NCBI RefSeq assembly: GCF_014633365.1 | Contig: NC_068349.1 | Span: 37,897,192 to 37,961,191 of the forward strand | Length of the DNA stretch: 64,000 nt | DNA from: Diospyros lotus | Lineage: Eukaryota > Streptophyta > Magnoliopsida > Ericales > Ebenaceae | Direction of reading: 5' to 3' | Shown: positions 25,560 through 38,282 of the stretch, in pieces | Position numbering within the stretch: position 1 is the stretch's first letter | Layout: each line of letters starts with the position of its first letter | Program-made: the position numbers and the translations under genes | The notes under the pieces: generated by a model | The model's database searches: none | What the model saw: only the letters and a program-made list of their open reading frames with translations | Told to the model about the DNA's origin: nothing

Positions 25560-25949
25560 ATGAACAAAAGGGAAGGTTCCATTGAATCAAAAGAAGAAGA
25601 AGAAGAAGAAGAAGGTGGTGGTGGTGGAGGCAGTCACTGTAAGATGTGGGATTGTGGCAGCCCTTTGTATGATTCGTACGAACTGGTTTCGCTGGTTCAT
25701 GTTATCGACAGGCACATCATGGCATTGCCGTTTCTCGCCGGCGGGTCTCGCCGGCGACGCCTGCAAGAGGCAAGTGGCGGCCAGATCCCTCCTTCCTCTG
25801 CCGTGGTCCCGGCGGCGCAGCTGGTTGTGGAAGATTCAGCACCTGCAGGGTGTTCAATGGTGAAGAAGAAGAGTACTGGGTTTTGTAGAACCTTCAGCAG
25901 GATTAGTTCGGGCTGGAAGAAGAAGAAGAAGAAGCTTCTTGGCAAATGA
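25560..25949 (+). CDS. Small plant-specific protein with WDCGSPLYDSYEL core
   Basis: An intronless 129-residue open frame. After an acidic Glu run (residues 12-18) and a Gly run (19-24), the core CKMWDCGSPLYDSYELVSL (27-45) and HVIDRHIMALP (47-57) match a family of small uncharacterised proteins that I recall from many flowering plants. The middle is low-complexity and Ala/Val/Pro-rich. The C-terminus is basic (KKKS, then a lysine run at 120-125) and could act as a nuclear or membrane-contact signal, which is inference. No signal peptide or membrane segment is visible. The first ATG is used because the conserved core lies directly downstream in frame and upstream sequence has no better start. 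The biochemical role of the family is not known to me. Antisense and shifted frames over the same bases are by-products of the GAA/GGT repeats. Confidence 0.85.
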   Translation: MNKREGSIESKEEEEEEEGGGGGGSHCKMWDCGSPLYDSYELVSLVHVIDRHIMALPFLAGGSRRRRLQEASGGQIPPSSAVVPAAQLVVEDSAPAGCSMVKKKSTGFCRTFSRISSGWKKKKKKLLGK

Positions 25950-28900
25950 AGAAATCAGTTCATTAAACATATATGCAGTCACTGTTCTTGTGAGTTGATC
26001 ATATGATTAATTTGTAAGAGATAGTTATACTGAGATCAATCGGAGAAGCCCATGAATTTATTTGAGATTAATACACACACACACACATATATATATATAC
26101 ATATATGTATGAGGTTGCCGGCCAGTGTCTGTTAATTTCATCTCATCACTCATCATGTGTTTATGTCCTCCAAATTAATTTTTTATTTATGCAATAATCA
26201 GTAATCTATAGTTTAACTCTGCCTTCCAATTTCTATATGCATCTGTTCTGTGTATTAAATTATCTATTTCTATCTATGAGCATACATTTCTCCTAATCAT
26301 ATTCCCTTAATTGATATATAAAAATAAATTAAAAGGATAACACTAAACATTTATTATACCTCGCTCTTTAAACATATATATTGTACCTTATTTTTAGATT
26401 TACGATTTAAGATGACAATATATATATATATTTTAAAACATGAGAAACTCAAGAGGTCTCTCGATTACAATCAACTTTTAGTTCAAACCTATCTCGCCCT
26501 CCTAAAAGTTATAATTTACCTGTTTCATAATTCTCAATTAAACGAATAAATTTGTTGCAAGTCGAATCTCGAAGACTTAGTCTATCAGACAGACACGGTC
26601 AATTGTGCATTCTCGAATAAAGACATAATCGAACCCACAATCTCGAGATATTTCAAATTCCCAAACGGATGCGATAGACACTTTGCATTACTCTAAAAAG
26701 TTTGATAATACTTAATAATACCTAAATTAAAAATATATAAATGTTTTAGTTTTTTTTGTACTTTTTTACTATTTCAAAATAAATAAAAAATTCAATTGTT
26801 TATTTTAAATTTACAAAATTTTAAATTAATTTTTTTAGATTTAGATTTAGATTTAGATTTATTTCCCAGCTAATTGGGAGCAGCCGGCGCGCCACTGCAG
26901 AGCGGCTGATAATAAACCAAATGGCACAGCCATATTTGGGCTTCCGCAAACCAATCTTGATTCTTCTCAAGTGTGAAGGGCCCACACCAAACTACCTTCT
27001 AAAATACATTGAAGCTTCCTTTCGTGATAGCTGGAAACTACAAGAGTTGCAATAACTAAATAATCTCGCTTGTTTAAAGTCCCCATTTAATAAAGTTAAG
27101 AATTAAAAATAATTTAAAATTTCTTATGCTAAATAATCTCATCATCATATTTTTAATAATTTAAAAAAAAAATTTAATAAAAAATATATAAACTTATTTA
27201 TCTAAAATTAGAGAGTCATGAACAAAAATAAAATTATTATTTATTAAATACAAAAATACATAAAAAAATTATTTAAATATAATTTAAAACTAACATTAAG
27301 AGACATTGCCAACACGTAAAAACTCACTTTAAGATTTATTTGAAACAATATTATTATTATTATCATGACTTTTTGACACTTAAACATGGAGATTGTACAA
27401 GTTTAGGAATACATTATTAGAGGTTAAAATTTTAAATTTAAAAGGTGCACTGATTAACATGAGATTATTCTTATCTTTTCGCTAGTTAAAAGTAAAAATT
27501 TAAATGATTAAGGATATAAAATATTATTTTCTAAATGAAAGTCAATACATTACTCATTCAGGGTATTTAAGAAAATTATATTATGAGTCATCAGAGGCAG
27601 TATCATCATATCGCTGACTTACTTATTCTTAATCTCGTAAATTATATAATGAGTGACTATTTAAACATTATTATTCAAATACTAAATTCACACGACACCT
27701 TAAATCTTCCTTCAACTGGTATTATTAGCAAAATTATTTTCATTTATTAATTATACATGAAATATGATGCATCTCTTAAAACTACTTATACTTGATTTAA
27801 ATAAAGATAATGTTAATATTTTCCTAAGATGCACTAAAAGTGTCTTATTTTTAGACAATACTTATTTATCACATATTGTTTTTAGCTATAAAGCATTTAT
27901 ATTAGTTGATAATAATTATATCATGTTTTGCAACATTTCATCAATCAATAAGAGTATTTTGCAACTAAAGATAAAATGTAATAAATGATAATTATCTAAA
28001 AATATAATACATTTAATTAGCGTTACAGACAATGATTAGAGAATTCGTTGGATTTCTCAAACTCGAGACAAAATAATATTAGGAGTCATGACGAATAACA
28101 GTGTCATCAATTATGTAGCGTTTCCTTATTAGAGGAGACTAAGGAAATCATGCGCCCATAATCTCCTCTATCTAGCACCTTCTTCAATGAAGATGCAACA
28201 CATAATTGATAACTCATAACATTATTCACGAGTGACATGTCAATGTTTTGTTAGTCAATTAAATACTAAATATTAAAATTTCCTAAATCCCCAAAAATTA
28301 AGAGAACGTTGAATTTCCAAACAAATATTGACATCTATGTGTGTGTACATGTGTATAATTATAGACACGTTTATATACATTGACCAACTCACCCAAATTA
28401 AAAGCAGAATGGTTCAGGCATGCTTCTTGAGAAGAGTCTTAGCTAACAATGTTGACATTCAGTTTGGTTGACTTTCTCTGCTAGTTTGACCACCCAGATG
28501 TTTGACCAAGATATTGCAAGTGACGTTTATAAAAGAAGAAAATAAGAAGGAATTGTGTTTCGTTCACATGAATTAAGAATTATATCAATTAAAACAATCA
28601 TTTTTTAGTCATTTTCTTTTAATTATTCTTTGAATGTGTAAGTTCTTATCAATTTCTATTCTTAATTAATAATTATGATGCGATTGAAGATTTTACAGTA
28701 ATAGAAATTGTTGAATCTGAGTTTATTGTTGTCTTGATTTACTTATTCCAATTCTCCCGAATATTAGGAGTGATTTACGATCAAAAAATAAATAAGTGTC
28801 AAAGACATTTTCAAAATAGTACTCAAGTAATCAAATGTTAGAGAGACGAGATCATATGACTATCTAAATGTAAAAAAATACCTTTTATCTTCAACACAAA

Positions 28901-29317
28901 TCACGCTATAAATACTCGTGTGATGTGCAAGACTTCGGACTCACTAATCATTTTCTAATTAAATTAATTTTTTTAAAGCATGGTCAGTCTAATTAATGAT
29001 TTTTTTATATTGTATGTTTATGACCATTAATGTCATATTTTTTATTTTTTCTTGGTAAAATGGGTTGACCCATATTGAATGGGTCGGGTCACAATTAGTT
29101 GATTGGGATTTGAATTTTTCAATTTAACTTTTTATTAAAATTCCAAGAGTTTGAAAGTCAGAGGGGTTCACATGCTAACTTGGAAAAGTATGAAGTTAAC
29201 CTTCTAGATTACTCCATTCGGGGATTAATAATTTAATATTATTATATTTCTGAAATATTGCATTTTACCCCTTGATGTATGTAATATTACATGGATTTTT
29301 ACTTAAAATGGCCTTAG
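25950..29317. other. AT-rich intergenic DNA
   Basis: The stretch contains CA/TA microsatellites at 26072-26106, a TTTAGA repeat near 26838-26862, and a short open frame of 44 codons at 26921-27055 beginning MAQPYLGFRKPI that I cannot assign. No element with defined ends was found. Confidence 0.5.
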
Positions 29318-29320
29318 TTA

Positions 29321-29845
29321 GGGTATCTCCAACCCTTCACCCCAAATTTGGGGTTAAGGGTTGGAGAGGAATTAGTTCTTACCCCAAACCTTAACCCCAA
29401 ATTTGGGGTAAATGAATAGTTTATTATTTTTTTTATTTTTTATTCTAAATGTTTTTTATAATGTAAATTATTTACTTATTTATTATATACCAATTTAAAT
29501 TATTACCTAAAATTACATAATTAACTAAAAAAAATTAATTATCAATAACATTAAAAAATAAAAACGTTACATTTACTATCTCAATTAATAAAACATTATA
29601 TTGAACATGGTAAAATTTATTAATTATTATTCATTAATTGATTATAATTTATTAATATTATTTAAATATTATTAATACTAATAATAAGTATATAAAAATA
29701 TATAAAGGTGGGATACAAAAGGAATTAAATTTTGTTATAGTTAAAATGAGGGGGCAAAATAGGAATAAATATATTACCCCAAATTTGGTGTCAAGGAATA
29801 ATGCAACCCCAAATTTCCAAATTTGGGGTTGGGTTGGAGATGGTC
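29321..29845. mobile_element. MITE, TTA target site (Tourist/Harbinger-like)
   Basis: The element is flanked by TTA at 29318-29320 and 29846-29848. Termini are GGGTATCTCCAACCC on the left and, reverse-complemented, GACCATCTCCAACCC on the right. Sub-terminal CCCCAAATTTGGGGT blocks occur at both ends, and the interior is AT-rich without an open frame. TWA target sites suit PIF/Harbinger-derived MITEs. A second, more decayed copy lies at about 54465-54897. Confidence 0.8.
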
Positions 29846-29848
29846 TTA

Positions 29849-32800
29849 GGAATATATTTTAAGCTATCACTAACTAATAATATATGAATGAGTATATGTC
29901 TCGTTATGCATATAGAACCCTCTCAATAATTAAAAAATATAATGTTTTGTTTCTGATATGTAAAACCACATGATTTCATATCTTAATTATTAAAATTTGT
30001 TACTTTAAATTTATACTGTAATAGAACGTTAATGCATGTATGAACATGCTCGTTTTCACTAATAACACGCCATGAAAATGATTAGTTGGCAATATTTAAA
30101 TATGCTGACTAGTTTTTTACATTCTGTCAACAATTAAGATTTTAAAAAAACACAACAAATTAATCAATCTATTCAAATATTGCTAATCGATTATTCACAC
30201 GGCATGTCACGTACAGAAATTGGTGCATTTACACACGTGCTAATATTCTATTATGATAAAAATGTAAAGCAATAATTTTTAATAATTAAAATATGAAATC
30301 TTGACATTTGGTACATCAATGACAAAAAAAAAAAAAATTAAGTGAGGTATTCGAGCAAAAAAATTAAATTACATAGACATTCAAGGACATTTTTTTTAAA
30401 CGAGGGGGATTAAAAAATACCTTTAGGTGGAACTACTCAAGTAAAAAAAATAAATTATAAAATTTTTTTAGAACATTTTTAAATTATAAAATCTATTTAC
30501 AAATGACCCAAAACAAGCAAATAAGTGCCAGGTGCCCTATATTAGGACTCCTGTACGTGGGGAAGGGAAGTGGGCAGATAGTGAATGTGGATGAATAAGG
30601 GGTCACCTAACCCTGAGTGGGTTACTGACTTACTGTTGTTAGTGCAGGAGTGGCTTAAATTGGGGAAGGACAAACCCAAGTCTTGGAAAGAGACATCCCT
30701 AGAGTCAAAATATGCAAATAAAGTCAATATCACACAATGCGATGATCCCATTCTACTGCTAGGTCACTTACCCTACGCCTACCCCTACCCCACCACTTAA
30801 TAAATGTATATATATTACGAATAAAGAAAAAAATAATATCCAGGGAAAGAGAGTGAGGTGAAAGGTCAGAGGAGTAGATGTGACAAAATGAGTAAAATAG
30901 TTCAATAGGGCATGAAGCAAAGACATCATATTCTTACGGGTAAATAGGAAAAAATTCAATTTTTTATGAATTTATAAATTTATTTAAATATTTTAATTTT
31001 GTTAAATATATTTTAATTATATGTAATTTTATTTAATATCTAAAATTAATTTAAAATACACATGTCATTATTAATGTAACACGTCACGTGTCATAAAAAA
31101 ATATATATATGTGTGATTCACACACATATATATATATAAAATATAAAATAAAATTATGCACGTGAGTTTCACTTATACGTGTACATGTAGATTTTATTTT
31201 TATATATTGTTTTGATGACAAGTGACTTACCATGTTAACAATAATATACGTCTTCTAAATTAATTTTATGAATTAGATAAAATTATACCCAATTAAGATA
31301 CAATTGTCAAAACTAAAACGTTTGAATAAATTTATGAAAAATTTTAGTTTTTTTTACTAGTTACCTTATTCTTTTTTTTTTTTTTTAGCTAATGTCTTAT
31401 TACGAACGCCTTCAACTACTAACCCCAAAATACGATGAATGAATTAAATTAGAAAATTTGATAGCCCTTAATTTCGATCCTAGAGCAATACTTTGACCAT
31501 GATAGAACAAGTTCCACACGACTATATCCTTGGACCTACTAGTTACCCTATTCTTACGTAATTAATGATAATATATGATTGATTTGACACACAATAATAG
31601 AATTTATGTAATTTACTATATTATTTTTAAAACACAATATAATTTCTCATCCACCCAAAGAGGAGGGAATGGTTAACGGATGTTATCATGTCATAGTCAC
31701 GTCTTATTATTTAGATATTAAAATTTAATATTTTAATTAATGTTTATTTTATATTAATATTAAGTGTAATTATAAATATTAATAATATATTTATGTTTTG
31801 AAATAACATCTCAACAACTTAAATTCTCCCCTCCTCCTAAAAGTCAAACCTCTCGACATCTCTCCCTCTCAATTCTACATTCTCTTCCCACATTGGCTAA
31901 GACCCTCTTATTATTACCCTTCCATGCATGAATGATTGGTGGTGAGCTCTCAATGACTTGTCTCTATCTTAGCTTTAGTTTTATTATAAATGGATTATAT
32001 TAGAAATGTGGGGTATAAGTTTCCTAGCTAATTGGTAATTGCCAATTCAAAATTTGCTTTATTAATGTGAAATGAGAATTTGTCACGTTTGGAGGATAAG
32101 TGTCATCGATCAATTAATAGCAAAATTAAAGTAGAAGCCAAACACAAATAATTATGTTATGTAATATAACTCTGTTTAGTGTTTGCTCCTTTTAACTTGT
32201 GATAAAAGCATTCTTATGACATAAATTATGATTCACTCGGTGAGGACCATTTTGTAATGATTAATTTGTGGGATCAAAATTGTTTTCAAGAAAATTGAGA
32301 GATTGGATCGATTTTTTGAGATTTTATATGAAAGACAAAGTTAATTTTGCAAGGGAGAATAGTAAATTGTTTTTAATGAAAATGCTATTTAAACTAGGGT
32401 ATGTAATGGAACGAGTCTCTCTTGTCTTCGATCCTATATTCTATTATCTTATCTTATATTCGAACGAGTTAGGTCGGAGGCACCTTAAACTTATTTTCTT
32501 ATAAGATTTGATATGGGTAAGAAGAGATATTTTGATTCTCAAATCTATGTATCTTGATGTATGAGGAGAGGGAGAAAATATGGGTAAAGATGCTAAATAA
32601 ACTTATGAGGAGATTTCTTAAATTTGACCCGATTTTATCTTTAAACTAGCTCGAGTCTTTTTATATTTAAAGTAATATTTTGAGAATATTAATTAAAACA
32701 CTTTTGACTGACAAAAAGTACAAGACATGATAATAAATAATATTGCTTAAGTGTTAAATTTAAATATTTAAAAAATTATTTACTTTTTTTAACCCTCGAG

Positions 32801-32999
32801 TTATGAAAACATAACTATGATTAGATGATTATTTGTCTAATTTTATGAAAGAAATGAAATGGGGACGAGAGGAACTGACATTTCCTTTTGCTTTGAGGGG
32901 TAAAAAAGAGAAGTAATGGATGACCGTTGTTCTAAAATAGAAAAAAGAAAAGAAAAGTCGAGAAAGTGAGAGAGAAAAACAGGGCCTTAAAAAATAAAT
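29849..32999. other. AT-rich intergenic DNA
   Basis: No gene could be supported. An AT/GT inverted repeat (ATATATATGTGTG facing CACACACATATATATAT) is centred near 31115. A GC-richer block at 30530-30790 has open frames on both strands without recognisable domains. CCTAC-rich sequence sits near 30771-30795. Confidence 0.5.
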
Positions 33000-33018
33000 A
33001 TGAGGGAAAAACAGGGCC

Positions 33019-33393
33019 TTATCTCTCTCTCTCTCTCTCTGGGTTGTGAGGCAGATAAAAGGCGAAAGAAAACACGTATTCGGCTCTCTTTTTCTCTCTC
33101 CTTCTTTTGCTTTTATTTCTTTCTTCACCTGTAACGTGGAAAAAGAGGGTCGTGCTTCAGAAACCTCAGATTTTATCAGAAATCTCTCTCTCTCTCTCTC
33201 TCTAACCCAACGAGCCCCCCACACCGTTTCTTTCTTTCGCTCTGGCACAAGTTCTATGTTTGAGCCTTCAACCCAAGGAATCAGCTTTTTCTTTCTTGAA
33301 GATTTGTATATATCATTCCAGTATCGTGTTGCGATATGATACTGATGTAGTATTCGGAAAAATTTCTAGCTTGTTTGGAAGCTGTGCTCTCTA
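33019..33393 (+). promoter_or_regulatory. 5' UTR / promoter-proximal CT-rich region of the EDR4-like gene
   Basis: CT microsatellites at about 33020-33041 and 33183-33204 precede the start codon at 33394. CT-rich 5' leaders are common in plant genes. No clear TATA box was seen, so the start of transcription is not fixed. Confidence 0.45.
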
Positions 33394-36300
33394 ATGGCTG
33401 AATCAGCAAAGGTTCGTTTGGTTCGTTGCCCCAAATGCGAAAATCTTCTTCCGGAGGTCGCAGATTACTCTGTTTACCAGTGTGGTGGTTGTGATGCTGT
33501 TCTTCAAGGTAGGCTCTTTCAATCTCTTCTTGTATTTCAATGCTTTCCTGTTTGGTTCCCTAGAAAACTCAGGCAAGGAATGCGGAATAAAATTGAAAAA
33601 AAAAAATAAAAAAATTACATATTTTCTGTCGTGTCTCCTGTTTCCTGGTTGACTTGGTTATATTGTTCCCTTTGACTTATCTTATTGAGTTCTGAATAAT
33701 CAAATTTTCGAGATTCAGTCTTGAACTTTCTTTCCTTTCTCAGCATTTTCTCAGTAACCAAACGCGAACATTCTTTCATTGGTATTTCTCTTGCCACATC
33801 TTATGAGTGCCTTTTCTCTTTCCTCTCCCCCAATTACAGCTGGAAATATGAATTTTGAGGCAGATAGTTCATCGCAGAAATCTGATGAAGAACGGGTTCA
33901 AGGGGTTTCTGAAAAATTTGCAGAGAAATCAGAAAATTTCAACTTCCCGGAGAAAGGGTTGAACTTGAGTGATGGGTCTGAGAATGATGTTAAATCCAAC
34001 AGCAGCTCTTCCAGACGAACTGGTAAGATTGAGGTTTTGAAAAATTTGGGTAACAGCCAAAGGAATGCTTCATCATCCATCCAAGATGATAAGTGGGTTG
34101 TTGATAGTGATCTTCAAATGAATGAGAGTTTATACGAATCCGGCCGAGCAGAGATGGGAGAGCAATTTGAGGAGTTGAAACCCCCAAATGGGTCTGGAAG
34201 AGCAAATCGGGTTGCCGATTGGAGAGGGGGTGGGGAGAGAGTAGAGCTTGAGAGGTTTTGGAGGAACCCTAGAAGGAATGTTCAAGATGTGAGATATTCA
34301 ACTTCGAGATATTCAGAAGAGGGTCCTTCAAATTATCATTTGAGGCCCCCCAGTTATGGTTATGAGGAACCATTAAAGAATCAGAACTTGCCTGATGAGT
34401 CTAATAAGGTTGAGTACTTTGAACAAGATCGGGCTGAGCTTTTGAGGAAGTTGGATGAGCTGAAAGATCAACTTAGCAGATCTTGCGATGTTAATGACAA
34501 TCCTAAAGAGAAGTTTCCCCCTGATCGGAGGGTGGCTCACCAGGAAGAGGCTTATGGTGGTCACGAGTCTTGGTTTCCTGATGGCTCGTGGGGATCAAAT
34601 AGGCCTCCTCCTAGTCAATATCCCATGCCCGATGCATTTGTTGGAAGACATCCTTATGTAAACCGTTATCCTGAGCCGCCTTATATGAACAGGCATGAGA
34701 TGGATATGTATGGTTTTTATCCTCCCATGCACGCTCCAAATGATATTCAAAGATTTGGGGATCCTTTAAGGTCTCAAATGCTTAAAAGAGCTCCATACCA
34801 AGCACCCGCCCCCCTACAACAGCAGCCGTCTCATCCTTATTATTCTGGACAGTATATAGATGGTAATATAGATCCATTTGAACTGTACCCACCAAATATG
34901 AACCTTCACCATACTTCTTGCTCCTGTTTTCATTGCTACAACAAGCATCCGCAAGTTCCAGCTCCAGTCCCACCTGCTGCTAGCCACAGTAAAATGTTTC
35001 CTGGTGTCCCAAACGATCTGATGCTGTACCGTCATGAGATCCCGGGCCCATTTGGCACACGAGATTATCCTCACAAGATTTCTAATCCTCCTCCATTGAA
35101 CTCCCACAACCCACAATCTCACACAGGATGGCCTAGTGACCTTAACTCTGAAGTTGGTGGTGGTTTTGTCCGCCACCGTCCTCCAAGGGTGATACTAGCC
35201 GCAGGGGGACGGCATTGCCGCCCCATAGCTGGTGCTTCCCCATTCGTTACCTGCTACAATTGTTTTGAATTGCTGCAACTGCCTAAGAAAATTATGCTTT
35301 TGGACAAAAACCAAAAGAAAGTGCAATGTGGAGCATGCTCTACAGTCATCCCTTTTGCAGTTGTCAACAAGAAGCTTGTTGTTTCTCTTCATACAGAGAC
35401 AACGAACCCTCCTAAGATGGTTGATGATAGGCTTAATGTGGGAGGGAGAGATGGTGCTTCGCATTCCCGTATGCATGCAAATCAGGCTAGCATGAATTTT
35501 TCCTCTGATGATTATGATAATTCAGGTTATGATTTTCAGTCTATGGACAGAGAAGCAATTTCTTCGTCAACAGGTCCGGGATTCTATTCAGGCAAGTCTG
35601 CAGAGATGAGAAGTCTTCACTCGACATCTCCCTATTCTTCTGAGGATGAGGATAACCTTGACAGTTTGAATGCCCATAGAGGAGAATCCAACTCTGCCGA
35701 GCTGGCAGAGAAAGCCAATCTATCTCCACCTCCTGCTGGTTCACCTCTTCAAGATCACTTTGATTATTCTAGTAAGTGTAATAATCGAGTGGATCGATTT
35801 GGTAAGGGGAGCCAAAGTGGACGTTCAGAGCGGGACAAGGGGGAGCTGAAGAGGGCTACCTCACGGCAAAATTCTATGAAAGATGCATCGTTGGCAACTG
35901 AGATGGAGGTGTCATTTAATGAGTTTTCCAATACTGGGACATCCCAAGAATCAGGGGATGCAAGCAGAGAAGAACTTCAACCAAGAGTCAACAAAGGGGG
36001 CCAATCTTTCTTTGCTGGCATTATCAAGAAGAGCTTCAGGGACTTTTCTAGGTCTAATCAGGCTTTTGATCCAAGCTCTGCTCATGTCACAATCAATGGT
36101 CATCCCATACCAGATCGTTTTCTAAAGAAGGCTGAAAAGCTATCTGGACCAATCCAACCAGGAAACTTCTGGTAAATACATCTACTTCTCACATAGCATG
36201 CAGTTATTTTTCTCCAAAATGTAAAATTGTATGGCTCATCATAATAACTTGCCAACCATCATTGCAAGCGTTCTGGTGCCCAAACCAGGCAGTTTCACAT

Positions 36301-38282
36301 TAGGATCTAGGGTGACTTGAATGCAGGTTGTTCAAATATTCTTGTTGTTACTCACTCCTAGTTGTGGCGGGTGATCAGGTGCTAGGGGTTAAGTCCCACT
36401 GAAGGTGAGAGTATCCCTGCTCACAAGAAAGCAGAAAAATATTATGTACAGCGTGAAAATAAATCCCATTGGCTAAAATTTATATCCACCCAAATAAGTT
36501 TGATTCAGTCAATAAATGGAATTATTTTTGGTATAATTAGACCAGATTTGTTTTAAGGCAACATTGAATACAGAGAAGTAGATCCAAGCTTGGAGCCCTT
36601 AATTGGAGAAGAGAACAAGATAAAGTATTACCTTACCCTCCCCCCCCCAAAAAAAAAAAAAAAAAAACGAAAAAAAATGTTGCTATAAAGAAATTGGTTT
36701 AGGTGATGGCAAGCCTTCTAGCAACTGGTAAGGTTGCTTTTTTGTGACCAAAGGTCGATGGGTTGAATTGTGGAAATAGCCTCTTTTCAAAAAATAAATA
36801 AATAATTAACTTTCTTAATGTGTTTTATTTGATTATTGAATTTAAATCACTTTATAAAGCTGCACCTTGTTTATGCTCCAAAATTCCAAAGTATATATTA
36901 ATGAGCTTGTTGGTGAATTTCCAAAAACAGAAGTTCAAAAATTTATAATTATGTTTTGGATTATCTTCTCTTTTGAGGTGCTGTGTAGTGTAGAGTCACT
37001 AAACCTTGTGATCTATTTCGCATTCCTGAATATCTTTCCTGTTTCTATCTTCCTTTACAAGGTATGACTTCCGAGCTGGTTTCTGGGGTGTGATGGGTGG
37101 GCATTGTCTCGGCATAGTTCCTGTAAGTTCAACTAATTCTGCTGTGTAATTCACATTACATCTCTATCCAATCTTTTTAGTATAATAAAAGAGTGATACC
37201 ATTTCCTTGCAGCCATTTATTGAAGAATTCAATTACCCCATGCCGGAGAATTGTGCTGGTGGAAATACTGGTATCTTTGTGAATGGAAGAGAGCTTCACC
37301 AAAAAGATCTAAACCTGCTTAGCAGTAGAGGGCTCCCTACTATCAGGGGTAGATCATACATAATTGAGATTTCTGGGAGAGTCCTAGATGAGGACACAGG
37401 TGAAGAGCTAGATGGCCTTGGCAAACTTGCACCAACGTAAGTCTCACTCTTTGATTGATGAATTACAAAGTTATTCCTGATTGTTTGTTCTAAGTAGGGC
37501 ATGGCTTCTCCTGGCTTTGCACTCCTAATTCATGTGACAGCTTTAGAATTCAAGAATGCTCAGAGGATCCTCCTTTTTAAAATGATGGCCACAACATGAA
37601 TTTTCATTGGGTAACACTAGGACATGAAGCAGGATACTTATAATCACATTGCACGGGAAACGGACAGCTAAGATCATTAGGTTGTGTACTGAGTAGATTA
37701 CATATCTCCGCTCAAATGAATTTAAAACTAAAGAACTGATGCCTTAAGTTTGAATCCAGAACCTGATCCCAGTATTGTCTAGTGTCTTGCATGAAAACAT
37801 GAGGGGGGTGAAAAGGGTTGGTTTGTGGAATGCAAGCAATGAATTTTGCAAAAAATCCTTTGAAGTTTAGGTAATACCTGTAACCATGATGGGCACTTTT
37901 GATGCATTGACAAATGTATAGATACCAAAGGGTATTGACCATTTGATGGTAGTTTCAACTTTCTTGACTAATTTCCTAGGAAAAACCAAGCGAAAACAGA
38001 CAGCTTTCTAGGTTGTGAAGAAGTCTGCTTACTCAAAAATATAAATTTGACTAGTATGTGTTCATTCATTCCACCATCACCTCATAACAGCGGCCATGCT
38101 TCCCCATGAGAAATTTGTGGATCATGATGCCATAGAAAACTGGAAATGTTGATATTTTCAGAGTCCATACTCTTGTGTGGTTTGAAGCATCAATTTAACT
38201 TCTAATTTTTGTGAACAGGGTTCAAAAGGTAAAACGTGGATTTGGCATGAAAGTTCCAAGAGCAGCTGCCCAAGCAGAATAG
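33394..38282 (+). CDS. EDR4-like: EDR4-like DUF3133 zinc-ribbon protein
   Basis: Five exons (33394-33508, 33840-36171, 37062-37122, 37213-37436, 38219-38282) join in phase to 931 aa. The N-terminal RLVRCPKCENLLPE...YQCGGC places Cys at 12, 15, 30 and 33, as in ENHANCED DISEASE RESISTANCE 4 of Arabidopsis. A short coiled-coil-like stretch (EQDRAELLRKLDELKDQL) lies at about 233-250, followed by a Pro/Tyr-rich disordered region. The DUF3133 zinc ribbon has paired Cys at 510/513 and 535/538 (CYNC...CGAC). The conserved C-terminus (VTINGHPIPD, then GFWGVMGG, EEFNYPMPENCAGGNTG and SGRVLDEDTGEELD) occupies about residues 780-931. Arabidopsis EDR4 is a negative regulator of defence reported to act with EDR1 and clathrin heavy chain at sites of fungal attack; transfer of that role here is inference. 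The open frame running past 36171 into GTAAAT is intron sequence. The protein is longer than Arabidopsis EDR4 but like other long family members. Confidence 0.93.

Noticed and set aside
26921..27055. 44-codon open frame beginning MAQPYLGFRKPI
   Set aside because: Too short to support without homology or transcripts; mentioned only as part of an intergenic stretch.
30542..30800. Overlapping open frames on both strands
   Set aside because: Both are of similar length with no known motif, as expected by chance in this GC-richer patch.
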